From: Pelagibacterium lacus
Lineage (GTDB): Bacteria; Pseudomonadota; Alphaproteobacteria; Rhizobiales; Devosiaceae
NCBI RefSeq assembly: GCF_003345525.1
Contig: NZ_QQNH01000008.1
Location: forward strand, 1-64,000
Reading direction: 5' to 3'
DNA: 64,000 nt
Position numbers and translations under genes: made by a program. Shown here piece by piece: positions 27,548 to 39,075 of this stretch. The notes under the pieces were generated by a model. It had not been told where the DNA came from, made no database searches, and worked only from the letters and a program-made list of their open reading frames with translations. Position 1 is the stretch's first letter; each line of letters starts with the position of its first letter.

Positions 27548-27578
27548 AGCCCCAGGCGGCCAATAGGGCCGTGGGGCT
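27548..27578 (+). terminator. Possible terminator hairpin after prmA
   Basis: AGCCCC (27548-27553) pairs with GGGGCT (27573-27578), with an inner CGGCC/GGCCG stem. No T-run follows, so it is a weak candidate on the plus strand. Confidence 0.4.
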
Positions 27579-27589
27579 GGTAATCAGCG

Positions 27590-27610
27590 AAAAAGGGGCC
27601 CGAAGGCCCC
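27590..27610 (-). terminator. Intrinsic terminator of the 46-residue gene
   Basis: On the minus strand GGGGCC-TTCG-GGCCCC is followed by TTTTT (27590-27594). A UUCG tetraloop on a 6-bp GC stem with a U-tract is a textbook intrinsic terminator. It begins 10 nt after the TAA at 27621-27623. Confidence 0.88.
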
Positions 27611-27620
27611 ACGGCAGGTC

Positions 27621-27761
27621 TTACTGCTCGCTCTTCCGGGAGGCGCCGAAATCGCAGCCATAAATGCGCTCATAGCGATCGCGCTGGCGTGCGGCCTCGC
27701 GGCTGCGCCCTTCGATCATGGCGTCGAGGGCCTTGCGGAAGAAGCTCTTGTCTTCGGCCAT
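27621..27761 (-). CDS. Small 46-residue protein, function unknown
   Basis: A short gene with complete signals: AGGAGA 7 nt before the ATG at 27761, an uninterrupted frame to TAA at 27621-27623, and the strong terminator 10 nt further on. The product begins MAEDKSFFRKALDAMIEGRS and continues with a highly charged helix (REAARQRDRYERIYG) and a single Cys. Composition suggests one amphipathic alpha-helix; there is no signal peptide or membrane segment. I do not recognise a named family, although small proteins of this look occur in related genomes. Confidence 0.75.
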   Translation of the reverse strand: MAEDKSFFRKALDAMIEGRSREAARQRDRYERIYGCDFGASRKSEQ

Positions 27762-27964
27762 CTTGTTTCTCCTGTCGTTCTGCCGGTCGTCCCGGCTCGG
27801 CTGGCAAGGCTATAGATAGACGCAACCTTTGGAGTTGGTTAGACCTTTGGGAGAAACCCTGCCATGCCGCCCGCGCATGGTGGGTTAAGAAAGAGAGCTC
27901 CGCACCGCCCGAAGCGCCGCAAAACCAATAAGGCCCGCCGATTCAAGGCAGCCGGAAAGTCATC

Positions 27965-29797
27965 ATGCCCGAGACCCGTTCCATTCCCGACGCCATCTTC
28001 CAGACCTTCGACGAGAAATCCGACCCCAGCCAGGTTGCGCCGCGGCTGGCCGCCCTGCGCGCCGAGCTCGCCACCATGGGCGTCGACGGCATCCTCATCC
28101 CGCGCGCCGACGTGCACCAGGGCGAATATGTTCCCGATTGCGATGCGCGCCTCGCCTATGTCACGGGCTTTACCGGCTCGGCCGGTCTTGCCGTCGTGAC
28201 GCGCGACATCGCCGCCCTGTTCGTCGACAGCCGCTATACGCTGCAGGCTCCGGCCCAGACCGATACGGCGCTGGTTTCGGTGCACGACACCACCGATACC
28301 GATCCCGGCGCGTGGCTGGCCGAACACCTGCCCCGCGGTGCAAAGCTCGGCTTCGATCCCTGGCTGCACACCCCCGGCCGCCTCGCCGCCATGCGCGAAC
28401 CGCTCGAACGCGCCGGCATCGATCTGGTCCCTGTCACCAACCCGGTGGATGCCATCTGGCACGATCGCCCCGCCGCGCCCCAGGGTCCCATCGAAATCCT
28501 CGGCCCCAACCGCACCGGCAAGACCACCGAGGTCAAGCTGGAGGAATTGCGCCAGGCGATGGCGGCTCAGGAGGCCGGCGCCGTGGTCCTCACCCTCCCC
28601 GAATCCCTCTGTTGGCTGTTCAACATCCGCGGGCGGGACATCCCGCACAACCCCTTCGTGCTCGGCTTTGCCATCATACCCGCCGAAGGCATCCCCACCC
28701 TGTTCCTCGCCGACAACAAGCTCACCCCGGAGAACCGCCGAGCGCTCGCCGGTATCGCGCGGCTCGAGGACAAGGCCGGCTTCGAAGACGCGCTCCGGGC
28801 CCTTGGGACGCAGCCCGGCGCCATCTGGTTCGATCCCGACACCGCGCCCGTGCGGGTGAAATCACTGCTCAAGGAGGCCGGCGCGGAGACGGTCGAGAAG
28901 CGCGACCCCATCCTCCTGCCCAAGGCGAAAAAGAACGAGGTCGAACTGGCCGGCATGCGCGAGGCGCAAAAGCTCGACGGCATCGCCCTCGCCAAATTCC
29001 TCGCCTGGTTCGATGCCGCCGCCCCGCGCGGCGGCCTGACCGAGATCGACATCGTCAAGATGCTCGAAGCCTGCCGCCGCGACGAGCCCAGCGTGGTCGA
29101 CATCAGCTTCGAAACCATTTCGGGCTCCGGGCCCAATGGCGCCATCGTCCATTATCGCGTCTCGGACAAGACCAACCGCACCCTCATCCCCGGGGATTTG
29201 ATGCTGCTCGATTCCGGCGGACAATATCTTTCGGGCACCACCGACATCACCCGCACCATGGCCACCGGCCCGGTCACCGAGCAGCAGAAGGAGCATTTCA
29301 CCCGCGTGCTCAAGGGGATGATCGCCATCTCCCGTGCCCGCTTCCCCAAGGGGACCACCGGCGCCCAGATCGATATCCTGGCCCGCCAGTTCCTCTGGCA
29401 GGTGGGCCTGACCTTCAACCACGGCACCGGCCATGGGGTCGGCGCCTTCCTCTCGGTGCATGAGGGCCCGACCGGCATAACCCCGCGCGCCACCGCCATT
29501 GCGCTCGAAGCCGGCATGGTGCTGTCCAACGAGCCCGGATATTACCGCGCGGGGGAATACGGCATTCGCATCGAGAACCTCATCACCCTGTGCGATAGCC
29601 CGGCCTTCCCCGGCTATCTCGAATTCGAAACCCTCACCCTCTGCCCCATCGACAAGCGCCTCGTGGCGCCCGCTCTGCTCGAAGCCGCCGAACGGGAATG
29701 GCTCGACGCCTATCACGCCCGGGTTCTGCGCGAGATCGGCCCCCATCTCGACCCCGACACCCGCGCCTGGCTCGAAAGCGCCACCACCCCGCTTTGA
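27965..29797 (+). CDS. pepP: Xaa-Pro aminopeptidase (M24B family)
   Basis: Removes N-terminal residues preceding proline. The 610 residues are the long form with two N-terminal creatinase-like domains (about 1-320), the metallopeptidase domain (about 330-550) and the extra M24_C segment (about 550-610). Metal-ligand motifs: LLDSGGQY and GTTDITRTMATG (two Asp), FNHGTGHGVGAFLSVHE (His), SNEPGYYRAGEYGIRIENL (Glu) and the final Glu in YLEFETLTLCP. No signal peptide, so cytoplasmic. About 200 nt of featureless DNA precedes it (27773-27964). Confidence 0.9.
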   Translation: MPETRSIPDAIFQTFDEKSDPSQVAPRLAALRAELATMGVDGILIPRADVHQGEYVPDCDARLAYVTGFTGSAGLAVVTRDIAALFVDSRYTLQAPAQTDTALVSVHDTTDTDPGAWLAEHLPRGAKLGFDPWLHTPGRLAAMREPLERAGIDLVPVTNPVDAIWHDRPAAPQGPIEILGPNRTGKTTEVKLEELRQAMAAQEAGAVVLTLPESLCWLFNIRGRDIPHNPFVLGFAIIPAEGIPTLFLADNKLTPENRRALAGIARLEDKAGFEDALRALGTQPGAIWFDPDTAPVRVKSLLKEAGAETVEKRDPILLPKAKKNEVELAGMREAQKLDGIALAKFLAWFDAAAPRGGLTEIDIVKMLEACRRDEPSVVDISFETISGSGPNGAIVHYRVSDKTNRTLIPGDLMLLDSGGQYLSGTTDITRTMATGPVTEQQKEHFTRVLKGMIAISRARFPKGTTGAQIDILARQFLWQVGLTFNHGTGHGVGAFLSVHEGPTGITPRATAIALEAGMVLSNEPGYYRAGEYGIRIENLITLCDSPAFPGYLEFETLTLCPIDKRLVAPALLEAAEREWLDAYHARVLREIGPHLDPDTRAWLESATTPL

Positions 29798-29805
29798 TAA
29801 GGCCT

Positions 29806-29836
29806 CCGGCTCCATCCCGCATTGGGGTGGAGCCGG
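29806..29836. terminator. Hairpin between convergent genes
   Basis: A 13-bp stem (29806-29818 with 29824-29836, one wobble pair) and a GCATT loop lie between pepP and the convergent EF-hand gene. It has no strong T-tract but is well placed to end both transcripts. Confidence 0.6.
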
Positions 29837-29839
29837 CGC

Positions 29840-31092
29840 TCAATTGAACCACAAGGCGTAATTCCAGATCGAGCGGCCGAACACCGCATTGGCCGCCGCA
29901 AAGGATTCCGCGCTGGCGACCTCCCCCGGCCTGAGGAAAGGCAGGGCATCCAGCCCCGTGAACAGCAGCACGAGGTCGGTGCGCTCGGCCTCGGCGAACC
30001 ATGCGTCGAGGTCGAAGCCCAGCTCGGAATAGCGCCAATGGGGCAACAGCAAATCGCCCTCGAGGATGCGCTGGGACACATCCAGCGTCTCCAGCCAGGC
30101 CTCCACGGTCTCCTTGCCCACATCCAGCGTCTGGAACGGCGAGGTCTGGTACGGCGCGGGAATGAATTCGAGATGGTCGTCGGTTTCGGTAAGGATCGCC
30201 GCCCAGCTCTGGCGCGACAGCTCCAGCATGGCGAGGGCGCGGCCACGCGCACCTTCGAGCCTGTCGCGGTCGATCACCGGCCAGCTGATCGTATGCACCA
30301 TGGCGATGGCATCGGCCAGCAGCGCGTCGGAATCGCGCTCCATGAAGATCGTGCCGGTGCTCTCCCTTCTCTCCATGGGCAGCCCCGCCCCGGGGAAGAT
30401 CCGGTGCAGCCCGGCATCGAAAAACGTCTCGAAATCATGGGCGAGGAGGAAATCGACCGTCGCCGCCAGCACCTGGGTGTATCCGGCCAGCCAGAAGGCA
30501 TCGCCCCGGTCGAACGCGAACATATGCACCGGCATGTCGAGGTCCGGCGCGAGGCCGCTCCCCATATCGAGCCGCTCTCCCATCTGCGCCGCGAGGGCAA
30601 GGAACGCCCCGATCGATTCATGCTCCCCCGCCGCTCCGTCGCCATCGATATCGGCGCGGATCTGCATGACATCGATCTCGACCGCGAATTCACCTTGGGA
30701 AGCCGCCATCAGCAGGGGCCGTGCGGCGTCGAGCCCGACGACGAACGCTTCGAGATAGCCGCGCAAAAGGTCGTAGGTCAGTTCTTCCGGCGCCGGCCCG
30801 CCGGCCTCGGCCCGCGGCATGCCGAAAAACGGCCCCACGGCGATCCCGCGCTCGGGATTGAACCCGTGCCGGTAGAGTGCCTGCGCCGTCTCCTCGATCG
30901 CTTCGAAGACGGCGAACACCCCCAGCCCGAACGCCGCTTCCGCATCCTCCGCCGCCCGCGCCTCCATCGCGGCGCGCCCCTCGGCCAGTTCGCCCGCGTA
31001 AAGATGCGACCGCAGCAGGTCGGCGGTCGCCTCCTGCGCCTGTGCCGGGGCCATCAGCGCCAGCACCGCCGCCAAAACCGTCACTCTCCGCA

Positions 31093-31093
<1 letters not shown>
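29840..31093 (-). CDS. Secreted protein of unknown function with one EF-hand-like loop
   Basis: 417 residues from the ATG at 31093, which has GGAGG 7 nt upstream and overlaps the ligA stop by one base (TGATG). A signal peptide covers about residues 1-20 (VLAAVLALMAPAQAQ-EA). A canonical 12-residue calcium loop, DIDGDGAAGEHE, lies at 148-159 with Asp at 1, 3, 5, Gly at 6 and Glu at 12. The rest is helical, Ala/Glu-rich and acidic. I do not recognise the family. It is the third gene after recN and ligA and probably shares their SOS-type promoter, which is odd for an exported protein. Confidence 0.75.
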
Positions 31094-33237
<2,144 letters not shown>

Positions 33238-34911
33238 TCAAACACCCACTTCGCTCATCAGCCGCCGCGCCGCCGCCCGCGCCTCGTCGGTGATCACCGC
33301 TCCGGCCAGCATGCGCGCCACTTCCTCGCCCCGCGCCCCGGCATCGAGCGGGCGCACATGGGTGCGCATGAACGCCCCCTCCTCGATGGCCTGCTTTTCG
33401 ATCAAAAGATGCGTCGCCGCCCGCGCCGCCACCTGCGGCGCATGGGTCACGGTCAGGACCTGCACCGACTGCGCCAGCCGCGCCAGCCGCTTGCCGATCG
33501 CATCGGCCACCGCGCCGCCCACCCCGGTATCGATCTCGTCGAAGATCAGCACCGGCACCGAGCCCTTGTCGGCCAGAACCACCTTGAGCGCCAGGAGGAA
33601 GCGCGACAACTCGCCCCCCGAGGCCACCTTCATCATCGGCCCCGGGGCTGTCCCCGGATTGGTCTGCACGTGAAAGCCGATCTGGTCGAACCCCTGCGCC
33701 GAAACCCGCGTCTCGTCCACCTGCCGGTCGACGATGAATTTGGCCGCCCCCAGCTTAAGGTCGGGCAATTCCGCCTCCACCGCCGTGCTCAGCGCCGCCG
33801 CCGCCGTCCCCCGTGCCCCCGAGAGCGCCTTTGCCGCGGCGCGATAGGCCGCATTCGCCTCCGCAAGCGCCGCTTCGAGCGTCGCCAGGGTTTCCGCGCC
33901 GGTCTCCAGCGCCTCGATATCGGCGGCGTATCGCTCCAGAACCTCGTGCAGCGCGTCGCATTCGACCTGATGCTTGCGCGCCGCCGCCCGCAGGGCGAAC
34001 AGCCGCTCCTCGACCTGTTCGAGCTCGCGCGGATCGAAGGCCATTTCGCGCCGGATCGCCTCCAGGGCCTCGCTCGCCGCGTCGAGCGCCACCAGCGCCT
34101 CGTCCACCGCCTCGGCCATCGGCGCGAACAATTGCGCCTCGGCGTCCGATTTGCGCGTCAGCCGCCGCAGCAGCATGGCGAGCGTCGGTCCCGGCGCGTT
34201 GGTGCCGTTGAGGATTTCATCGGCGTCGTTGACCTCCCCCGCCGCCTTTTCCAGCCCCATCAGCCATTGCCGCCGCTCGGCCAGGGCCTCCTCCTCGCCC
34301 GCTTCGGGCTTTAGGGCCGAAAGCTCTTCCACCACATGCCGGGCATAGTCCTCCTCGCGCGCCGCCGCCTCGACCCGCGCCCGCTGTACATCCACCGCCT
34401 TCTGGGCCGCCACCAGCTTGCCATGCGCGCCCGAGACCGCCGCCAGCTCGCGCTCATAGCCGCCGAACACGTCGAGTAGCGCCCGATGGGTCGCCGCATC
34501 GACCAGGGCCCGGTCGTCGTGCTGGCCATGCACTTCGACGAGCAATCCCCCCACGGCCTTCAGCAGCCCGGCCGAAACCGGCTGGTCGTTGATGAAGGCC
34601 CGCGTGCGGCCATCGGCGTGCTGCACCCGGCGCAGGATGATCTCCGCGTCGTCGGCGATCTCGTTTTCGCGCAGCAGCACTCGGGCCGGGTGCTGTTCGG
34701 GGAGGGCCAGCACCGCGACCACCTGCCCGCTATCGGTGCCCTCGCGCACCAGCGCCGCATCCCCCCGCCCTCCCAGCGCCAGGGTCAGCGCGTCGAGCAG
34801 GATCGATTTGCCGGCCCCGGTCTCGCCGGTCAGCACCGTGAGCCCGTTCTCGAAGCCGAGGTCGAGTTGGTCGATCAGAACGATATTGCGGACCGATAGC
34901 GTATTGAGCAT
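33238..34911 (-). CDS. recN: DNA repair protein RecN
   Basis: SMC-like ATPase for double-strand break repair. 557 residues from the ATG at 34911 (MLNTLSVRNIVLIDQLDLGF); 34929 is an alternative. Walker A GETGAGKSIL near residue 30, a long coiled-coil middle, the signature ASGGELSRFLLALK and Walker B VPVLIFDEIDTGVGG. A LexA-type box lies 112-126 nt upstream, between the bamD terminator and the start, so the gene is probably SOS-induced. ligA follows without a gap. Confidence 0.96.
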   Translation of the reverse strand: MLNTLSVRNIVLIDQLDLGFENGLTVLTGETGAGKSILLDALTLALGGRGDAALVREGTDSGQVVAVLALPEQHPARVLLRENEIADDAEIILRRVQHADGRTRAFINDQPVSAGLLKAVGGLLVEVHGQHDDRALVDAATHRALLDVFGGYERELAAVSGAHGKLVAAQKAVDVQRARVEAAAREEDYARHVVEELSALKPEAGEEEALAERRQWLMGLEKAAGEVNDADEILNGTNAPGPTLAMLLRRLTRKSDAEAQLFAPMAEAVDEALVALDAASEALEAIRREMAFDPRELEQVEERLFALRAAARKHQVECDALHEVLERYAADIEALETGAETLATLEAALAEANAAYRAAAKALSGARGTAAAALSTAVEAELPDLKLGAAKFIVDRQVDETRVSAQGFDQIGFHVQTNPGTAPGPMMKVASGGELSRFLLALKVVLADKGSVPVLIFDEIDTGVGGAVADAIGKRLARLAQSVQVLTVTHAPQVAARAATHLLIEKQAIEEGAFMRTHVRPLDAGARGEEVARMLAGAVITDEARAAARRLMSEVGV

Positions 34912-35022
34912 CGCTCCATCGTCTCCCATCCACTTGGCGGTAGCGGCCCCTGTCTATCCCGCCCCACCCCCGTGCTGCAAATGATTGCGCGCCGTCCCCG
35001 ACGGACTCACAGATTTGCACAA

Positions 35023-35037
35023 GAACAATACAAGAAC
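35023..35037 (-). promoter_or_regulatory. LexA (SOS) box upstream of recN
   Basis: On the minus strand GTTC-TTGTATT-GTTC, an exact match to the alphaproteobacterial LexA consensus GTTC-N7-GTTC. It stands 112 nt before the recN ATG and 29 nt past the bamD terminator, exactly where the recN promoter must be. Confidence 0.85.
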
Positions 35038-35065
35038 ATTCTGTCACCGGCAAGCCGATGTGAAA

Positions 35066-35086
35066 ATGCCCCGGCGAGCGGGGCAT
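35066..35086 (-). terminator. Intrinsic terminator of bamD
   Basis: On the minus strand ATGCCCCG and CGGGGCAT form an 8-bp stem with a 5-nt loop, followed by TTTT, 25 nt after the bamD stop. It separates bamD from the recN promoter. Confidence 0.8.
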
Positions 35087-35111
35087 CTTGCAGGGAGGTC
35101 ACCGCCGGATG

Positions 35112-35942
35112 TCAGGTCGACATCCAGTTTCCGGTCATCATCTGCGGCGCCAATCCCTGGTTTTGCAGCAGGGTGAAGCCGCGCTGATACCAGTCGGAAT
35201 TGGGATAATTTGTGCCGAGCACCGCCCCGGCCGTCTGGGCCTCGCCCACCAGCCCCAGCGCCAGATAGCCCTCGATGAGGCGATAGAGCGCTTCTTCCAC
35301 ATGCGTCGAGGTCTGATGATCCTCCACCACGGTGCGGAAGCGGTTGATGGCGGCGGTGTAGTTGCGGTTGCCCAGATAGTACCGGCCGACGCTCATTTCC
35401 TTGCCGGCCACCTGGTCGCGGGCCACCAGCACCATCTGCCGCGATTCGGCGACATAGCGGCTGTTGGGGAAGCGCGATTCCAGGAGGGCGAAAGTGTCGA
35501 TCGCTTCGGCGGCCAGTTCCTGGTCGCGGGTGATGTCGGCGATCTGGCGGTAATAGGAGCTGCCCTTGAGGAACAGCACGTAGTCCGCTTCCGCGCCATT
35601 GGGGTAGAGCGCCAGATAGCGGTCGGCCGCCCGCACCGCGTCGGGGAAGCGTCCCTGGCGGAAATTGGCGAAGGTCAGCATCACCTTGCCGCGCTCGTTG
35701 ACCTCTGAGAACGGGTGCTGCTTTTCCAGCTTCTCGAGATCCTCGATCGCCGCGTTGAAGCGATTATTGTCCATATTGGCGACAGCGCTCGCATAAAGCT
35801 GTTCAGCCGGCACCAAAGGCTCCACATTGTCGCGCGCAAACATGCCCAGCGGCGAACATGCGGCGAGTGTCCCCGCAATCAGCAAGGCGCCGGCGAACCG
35901 CGCGAGACCCGGCAGCATCTGTATCTTGGTTTTGATACCCAC
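35112..35942 (-). CDS. bamD: Outer membrane assembly lipoprotein BamD
   Basis: Essential component of the BAM complex that folds beta-barrel proteins into the outer membrane. 276 residues. Lipoprotein signal with lipobox LAAC and lipidated Cys29, then five TPR-like helical repeats (VPAEQLYASAVANMDNNRFN.., YPNGAEADYVLFLKGSSYY.., FPNSRYVAESRQMV..). It lies between lpxC and recN, its usual alphaproteobacterial neighbourhood, 105 nt after lpxC and with its own terminator. Confidence 0.95.
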   Translation of the reverse strand: MGIKTKIQMLPGLARFAGALLIAGTLAACSPLGMFARDNVEPLVPAEQLYASAVANMDNNRFNAAIEDLEKLEKQHPFSEVNERGKVMLTFANFRQGRFPDAVRAADRYLALYPNGAEADYVLFLKGSSYYRQIADITRDQELAAEAIDTFALLESRFPNSRYVAESRQMVLVARDQVAGKEMSVGRYYLGNRNYTAAINRFRTVVEDHQTSTHVEEALYRLIEGYLALGLVGEAQTAGAVLGTNYPNSDWYQRGFTLLQNQGLAPQMMTGNWMST

Positions 35943-36047
35943 GAACTGACTCCGTCCTCATTGTCCGGTTCACAGGGATTGACCCTGCCCCGGCACCCCC
36001 CGCTAACGGGCAATGTGTTCAAAACTGTGACAGCGGTTATCGCTCAA

Positions 36048-37004
36048 TCACCCGATAGAACGCAAGTAGGGCGCGACGGCGAGGCTTTCGGGCAGGTCCA
36101 TCAGCGCTTCCATTTCCAGGGGCAGCGCGTCGGCCTCGACCACTTCATAGTTCTGGTCCGATGCGAAAAGCGACTTGAGCACCAAGGCGTTAAGCCCGTG
36201 CCCGCCCTTGTAGGACCGGAAGCGGCCATAGATCGGCAGCCCCGCCAGGGCCAGATCGCCCACCGCATCGAGCAGCTTGTGGCGCACGAATTCGTCCTCG
36301 AACCGCAGGCCGTCCGGATTGACGATCCGCTCGGATTCGATGGCGATGGAATTTTCCAGACTCGAGCCCAGCGCATAGCCCGCCTGCCGCAGCACCTTGG
36401 CCTGCTCGACGAATCCGAAGGTGCGGGCCGGTGCCACGTCGTCGGCGAACCGGCGCGGCGACCAGTCGAGGATCATGCGCTGGCGGCCGATCACCTTGGA
36501 ATTGAAATCGATCTCCACGTCGAAGGCCCGCCCGTTATAGGGCTCGAGCATGGCGAAGGCATCATTGTCGCGCACGGTGACCGAGCGCAGGATGCGCAGG
36601 AATTTCTTGCGCGCCGGCTGGATCGATATGCCCGCCTCGAGCACGGCCCGCACGAAGGGCGCCGCGCTGCCGTCCAGGATGGGGCATTCCTCGCCCGAGA
36701 CGACGATCTCCGCATTATCGATCCCCAGCCCGTTGAGCGCCGAGAGCACGTGCTCCACGGTGGCGACGCTCACCGATTGCCCAAGATCGATCACGGTGCA
36801 CAGCGATGTGCGGGTGACCCGGTCATGGCTGATCTTGAGTCGGCCCGCCACCGTTCCGTCGTCGGCGAGGCGCGTGAGCACATAGCCGGAATCGGCTGCG
36901 GCGGGATTGATGGCAAGGCGCGACGGGTTCCCGTTATGCACGCCGATGCCGGCGAATTCCACGGGTCGCGTCAGCGTGCTTTGGCGCACGGCGAAATTAT
37001 TCAT
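36048..37004 (-). CDS. lpxC: UDP-3-O-acyl-N-acetylglucosamine deacetylase
   Basis: First committed step of lipid A synthesis, a zinc-dependent cytoplasmic deacetylase. 318 residues from the ATG at 37004, which has AGGAG 5 nt upstream; the frame is open to 37043. Zinc and catalytic residues are visible in SVATVEHVLSALNGLGIDN (Glu-His), FVRHKLLDAVGDLAL (His, Asp) and SYKGGHGLN (catalytic His). It follows ftsZ, as in most proteobacteria, but with a hairpin between them. Confidence 0.96.
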   Translation of the reverse strand: MNNFAVRQSTLTRPVEFAGIGVHNGNPSRLAINPAAADSGYVLTRLADDGTVAGRLKISHDRVTRTSLCTVIDLGQSVSVATVEHVLSALNGLGIDNAEIVVSGEECPILDGSAAPFVRAVLEAGISIQPARKKFLRILRSVTVRDNDAFAMLEPYNGRAFDVEIDFNSKVIGRQRMILDWSPRRFADDVAPARTFGFVEQAKVLRQAGYALGSSLENSIAIESERIVNPDGLRFEDEFVRHKLLDAVGDLALAGLPIYGRFRSYKGGHGLNALVLKSLFASDQNYEVVEADALPLEMEALMDLPESLAVAPYLRSIG

Positions 37005-37056
37005 CGTTACTCCTGGCCCGGTTCGGGCTTGGACAGATGGCACTACATAATGAACA

Positions 37057-37087
37057 ACGGCCCGGTACGGAACCCGTACCGAGCCGT
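37057..37087 (-). terminator. Terminator-like hairpin between ftsZ and lpxC
   Basis: A 14-bp stem with one wobble pair (37057-37070 with 37074-37087) and a 3-nt loop starts 27 nt after the ftsZ stop. The following bases on the minus strand (TTGTTCATT) make only a modest U-tract, so partial read-through into lpxC is likely. Confidence 0.65.
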
Positions 37088-37114
37088 TAGATGACTCTGG
37101 ATTAAAATTTAGTG

Positions 37115-38836
37115 TTAACCGTGGCGTTTGAGAAACGCCGGGATCTCCAGTTGATCTTTTTGCGCCGGGCGCGGCGCAGCCCGGCCATGAGCGTCGAGCT
37201 GCCCGCTAGCCCCTTCCGCCGCGGGGCGGGGAGCAGCGGCCCGGGCCGGCGCGGCCGCCTCGATGGCGCTGCGGGCGGCAGCGTCGTCGAATTCGGGCTG
37301 GATACGCTCGCGCTGCATCTCGGGCTCAGCATCCTGGCCCAGATTGAGCCCTACATTGGAAGCGAGGCGCCGGAACAGGGCCCGCGCATTGCGCGGCTCT
37401 TCGACCTTTTGCGGCTGCATCTGCTGACGGACGACGCCGGGCAACTCGTCCTGGCGCGGCATGCGCCGCTGCAGTTGCGGCCGTTCGGCCGAGGTCGGCA
37501 CATAGGGCTTGGGCATCGCCGTTTCCGGCGCGCGCTGGGTCTCCTCTACCGGCTGACGCACCGGAGCGGAGGGAACATAGGGCTCGATAGTCACGCCATC
37601 GTCCTGCATGACCGGCTTTGCGGCCGCGGCGGACGCATGGTGCCCGTCATGAATCGCCTGGGCCACGGCGGCCTCGAACTGGTCATCGTCCATATCGGCG
37701 ACAACTGCCGCCGCAGCGGCCTGCGGGGCCGGCTGGGGAGCGGACGTGCGCGGAGCGGGAGCCGACTGCTGGGCAACCGCGGCATGGGCCTGAGCCTGCC
37801 CCTCGGGACGGCGTGCCTGCAGAGGCTGGCGCGACGCATTGGGCTTCACAGGATCGAGTGCCTGCACCATCATCGCATCGGTGCCCGTCGCTACGACCGA
37901 CACCCGGACCTTGCCCTGGAGCGAATCGTCGAAGGTGGCGCCCAGGATGATATTGGCGTCCGAATCCACTTCCTCGCGAATGCGCGAAGCCGCCTCGTCC
38001 ACCTCATAGAGCGTCATGTCCTTGCCGCCGGTGATCGAGATCAGGAGACCCCGAGCGCCCTGCATGGAGACATCGTCGAGCAGCGGATTGGCGATCGCCG
38101 CCTCGGCGGCGTGGCGCGCACGCTCCTCGCCCTCGGCCTCGCCGGTTCCCATCATCGCCTTGCCCATGCCGCGCATCACGGCGCGCACGTCGGCGAAGTC
38201 GAGGTTGATGAGGCCTTCCTTGACCATCAAATCGGTGATGCAGGCAACGCCCGAGAACAGCACCTCGTCGGCCATCGCGAAAGCGTCGGCGAAGGTGGTC
38301 TTCTCATTGGCCACCCGGAACAGGTTCTGGTTGGGGATGACGATCAGCGTATCGACGTGACGATGCAATTCATCGATGCCCTCGTCGGCCAGCTTCATCC
38401 GGCGATTGCCTTCGAACTGGAACGGCTTGGTGACAACGCCGACCGTCAATATGCCCTGCTCGCGCGCCGCGCGCGCCACGACCGGCGCCGCGCCGGTGCC
38501 GGTGCCGCCGCCCATGCCGCCGGTGATGAACACCATGTGCGAGCCCGACAGGTGATCGTTGAGCTCGTCGAAACTTTCCTCGGCCGCCGCGCGTCCCACT
38601 TCGGGGTGCGAGCCGGCGCCCAGCCCTTCGGTGACCCCGACGCCAAGCTGGATGACCCGCTGGGCGCGCGAAAGGGCAAGGGCCTGCGCGTCGGTATTGG
38701 CCACGACGAACTCGACGCCTTCCAGGCCCGAATTAATCATGTTGTTGACCGCGTTCCCGCCGGCGCCCCCAACGCCAAAGACGGTGATTCTCGGCTTAAG
38801 TTCTTGGATTCCCGGAATCTGAAGATTGATTGTCAT
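37115..38836 (-). CDS. ftsZ: Cell division protein FtsZ
   Basis: Tubulin-like GTPase forming the division ring. 573 residues from the ATG at 38836 ([20 protein letters not shown]), matching rhizobial FtsZ; 38848 is an alternative. GTP-binding loops [13 protein letters not shown] and the [11 protein letters not shown] tubulin signature lie in the first 120 residues. The globular core ends near residue 320 and is followed by an unusually long, Pro/Ala/Gln-rich linker of about 230 residues, then the conserved C-terminal peptide [11 protein letters not shown]. Long linkers are normal in alphaproteobacteria. Separated from ftsA by two unrelated genes. Confidence 0.97.
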   Translation of the reverse strand: MTINLQIPGIQELKPRITVFGVGGAGGNAVNNMINSGLEGVEFVVANTDAQALALSRAQRVIQLGVGVTEGLGAGSHPEVGRAAAEESFDELNDHLSGSHMVFITGGMGGGTGTGAAPVVARAAREQGILTVGVVTKPFQFEGNRRMKLADEGIDELHRHVDTLIVIPNQNLFRVANEKTTFADAFAMADEVLFSGVACITDLMVKEGLINLDFADVRAVMRGMGKAMMGTGEAEGEERARHAAEAAIANPLLDDVSMQGARGLLISITGGKDMTLYEVDEAASRIREEVDSDANIILGATFDDSLQGKVRVSVVATGTDAMMVQALDPVKPNASRQPLQARRPEGQAQAHAAVAQQSAPAPRTSAPQPAPQAAAAAVVADMDDDQFEAAVAQAIHDGHHASAAAAKPVMQDDGVTIEPYVPSAPVRQPVEETQRAPETAMPKPYVPTSAERPQLQRRMPRQDELPGVVRQQMQPQKVEEPRNARALFRRLASNVGLNLGQDAEPEMQRERIQPEFDDAAARSAIEAAAPARAAAPRPAAEGASGQLDAHGRAAPRPAQKDQLEIPAFLKRHG

Positions 38837-38883
38837 CTCTGGCCCCATAGTGGCTGTGTGACCAAGATGTAGCGCTCAATTCG

Positions 38884-38899
38884 TTAACCGGACCCTAAC
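38884..38899 (-). promoter_or_regulatory. CtrA-like box and GANTC sites upstream of ftsZ
   Basis: TTAA-CCGGACC-CTAAC (38884-38899) matches the CtrA consensus TTAA-N7-TTAAC except for one base. GAATC sites (CcrM methylation motif GANTC) lie nearby at 38909-38913 and 38977-38981. The box is 48-63 nt before the ftsZ start. In Caulobacter ftsZ is controlled by CtrA and GANTC methylation; the same is plausible here. Confidence 0.55.
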
Positions 38900-39075
38900 A
38901 AAGCTACCGAATCCGTTAACCAATCCGCAAAATGCGAGACTTGACAGCCGCAAAGTCACCACTGGTTAAGCATGGTGAATCGGCCGGCCCGGGAATAAAA
39001 TGGAAACAGACTGTCGGTTCCGCTCCGCGCGATTCGTCCTATGGCATCGCCACCCGGCACTGAAAGGACAGGACA

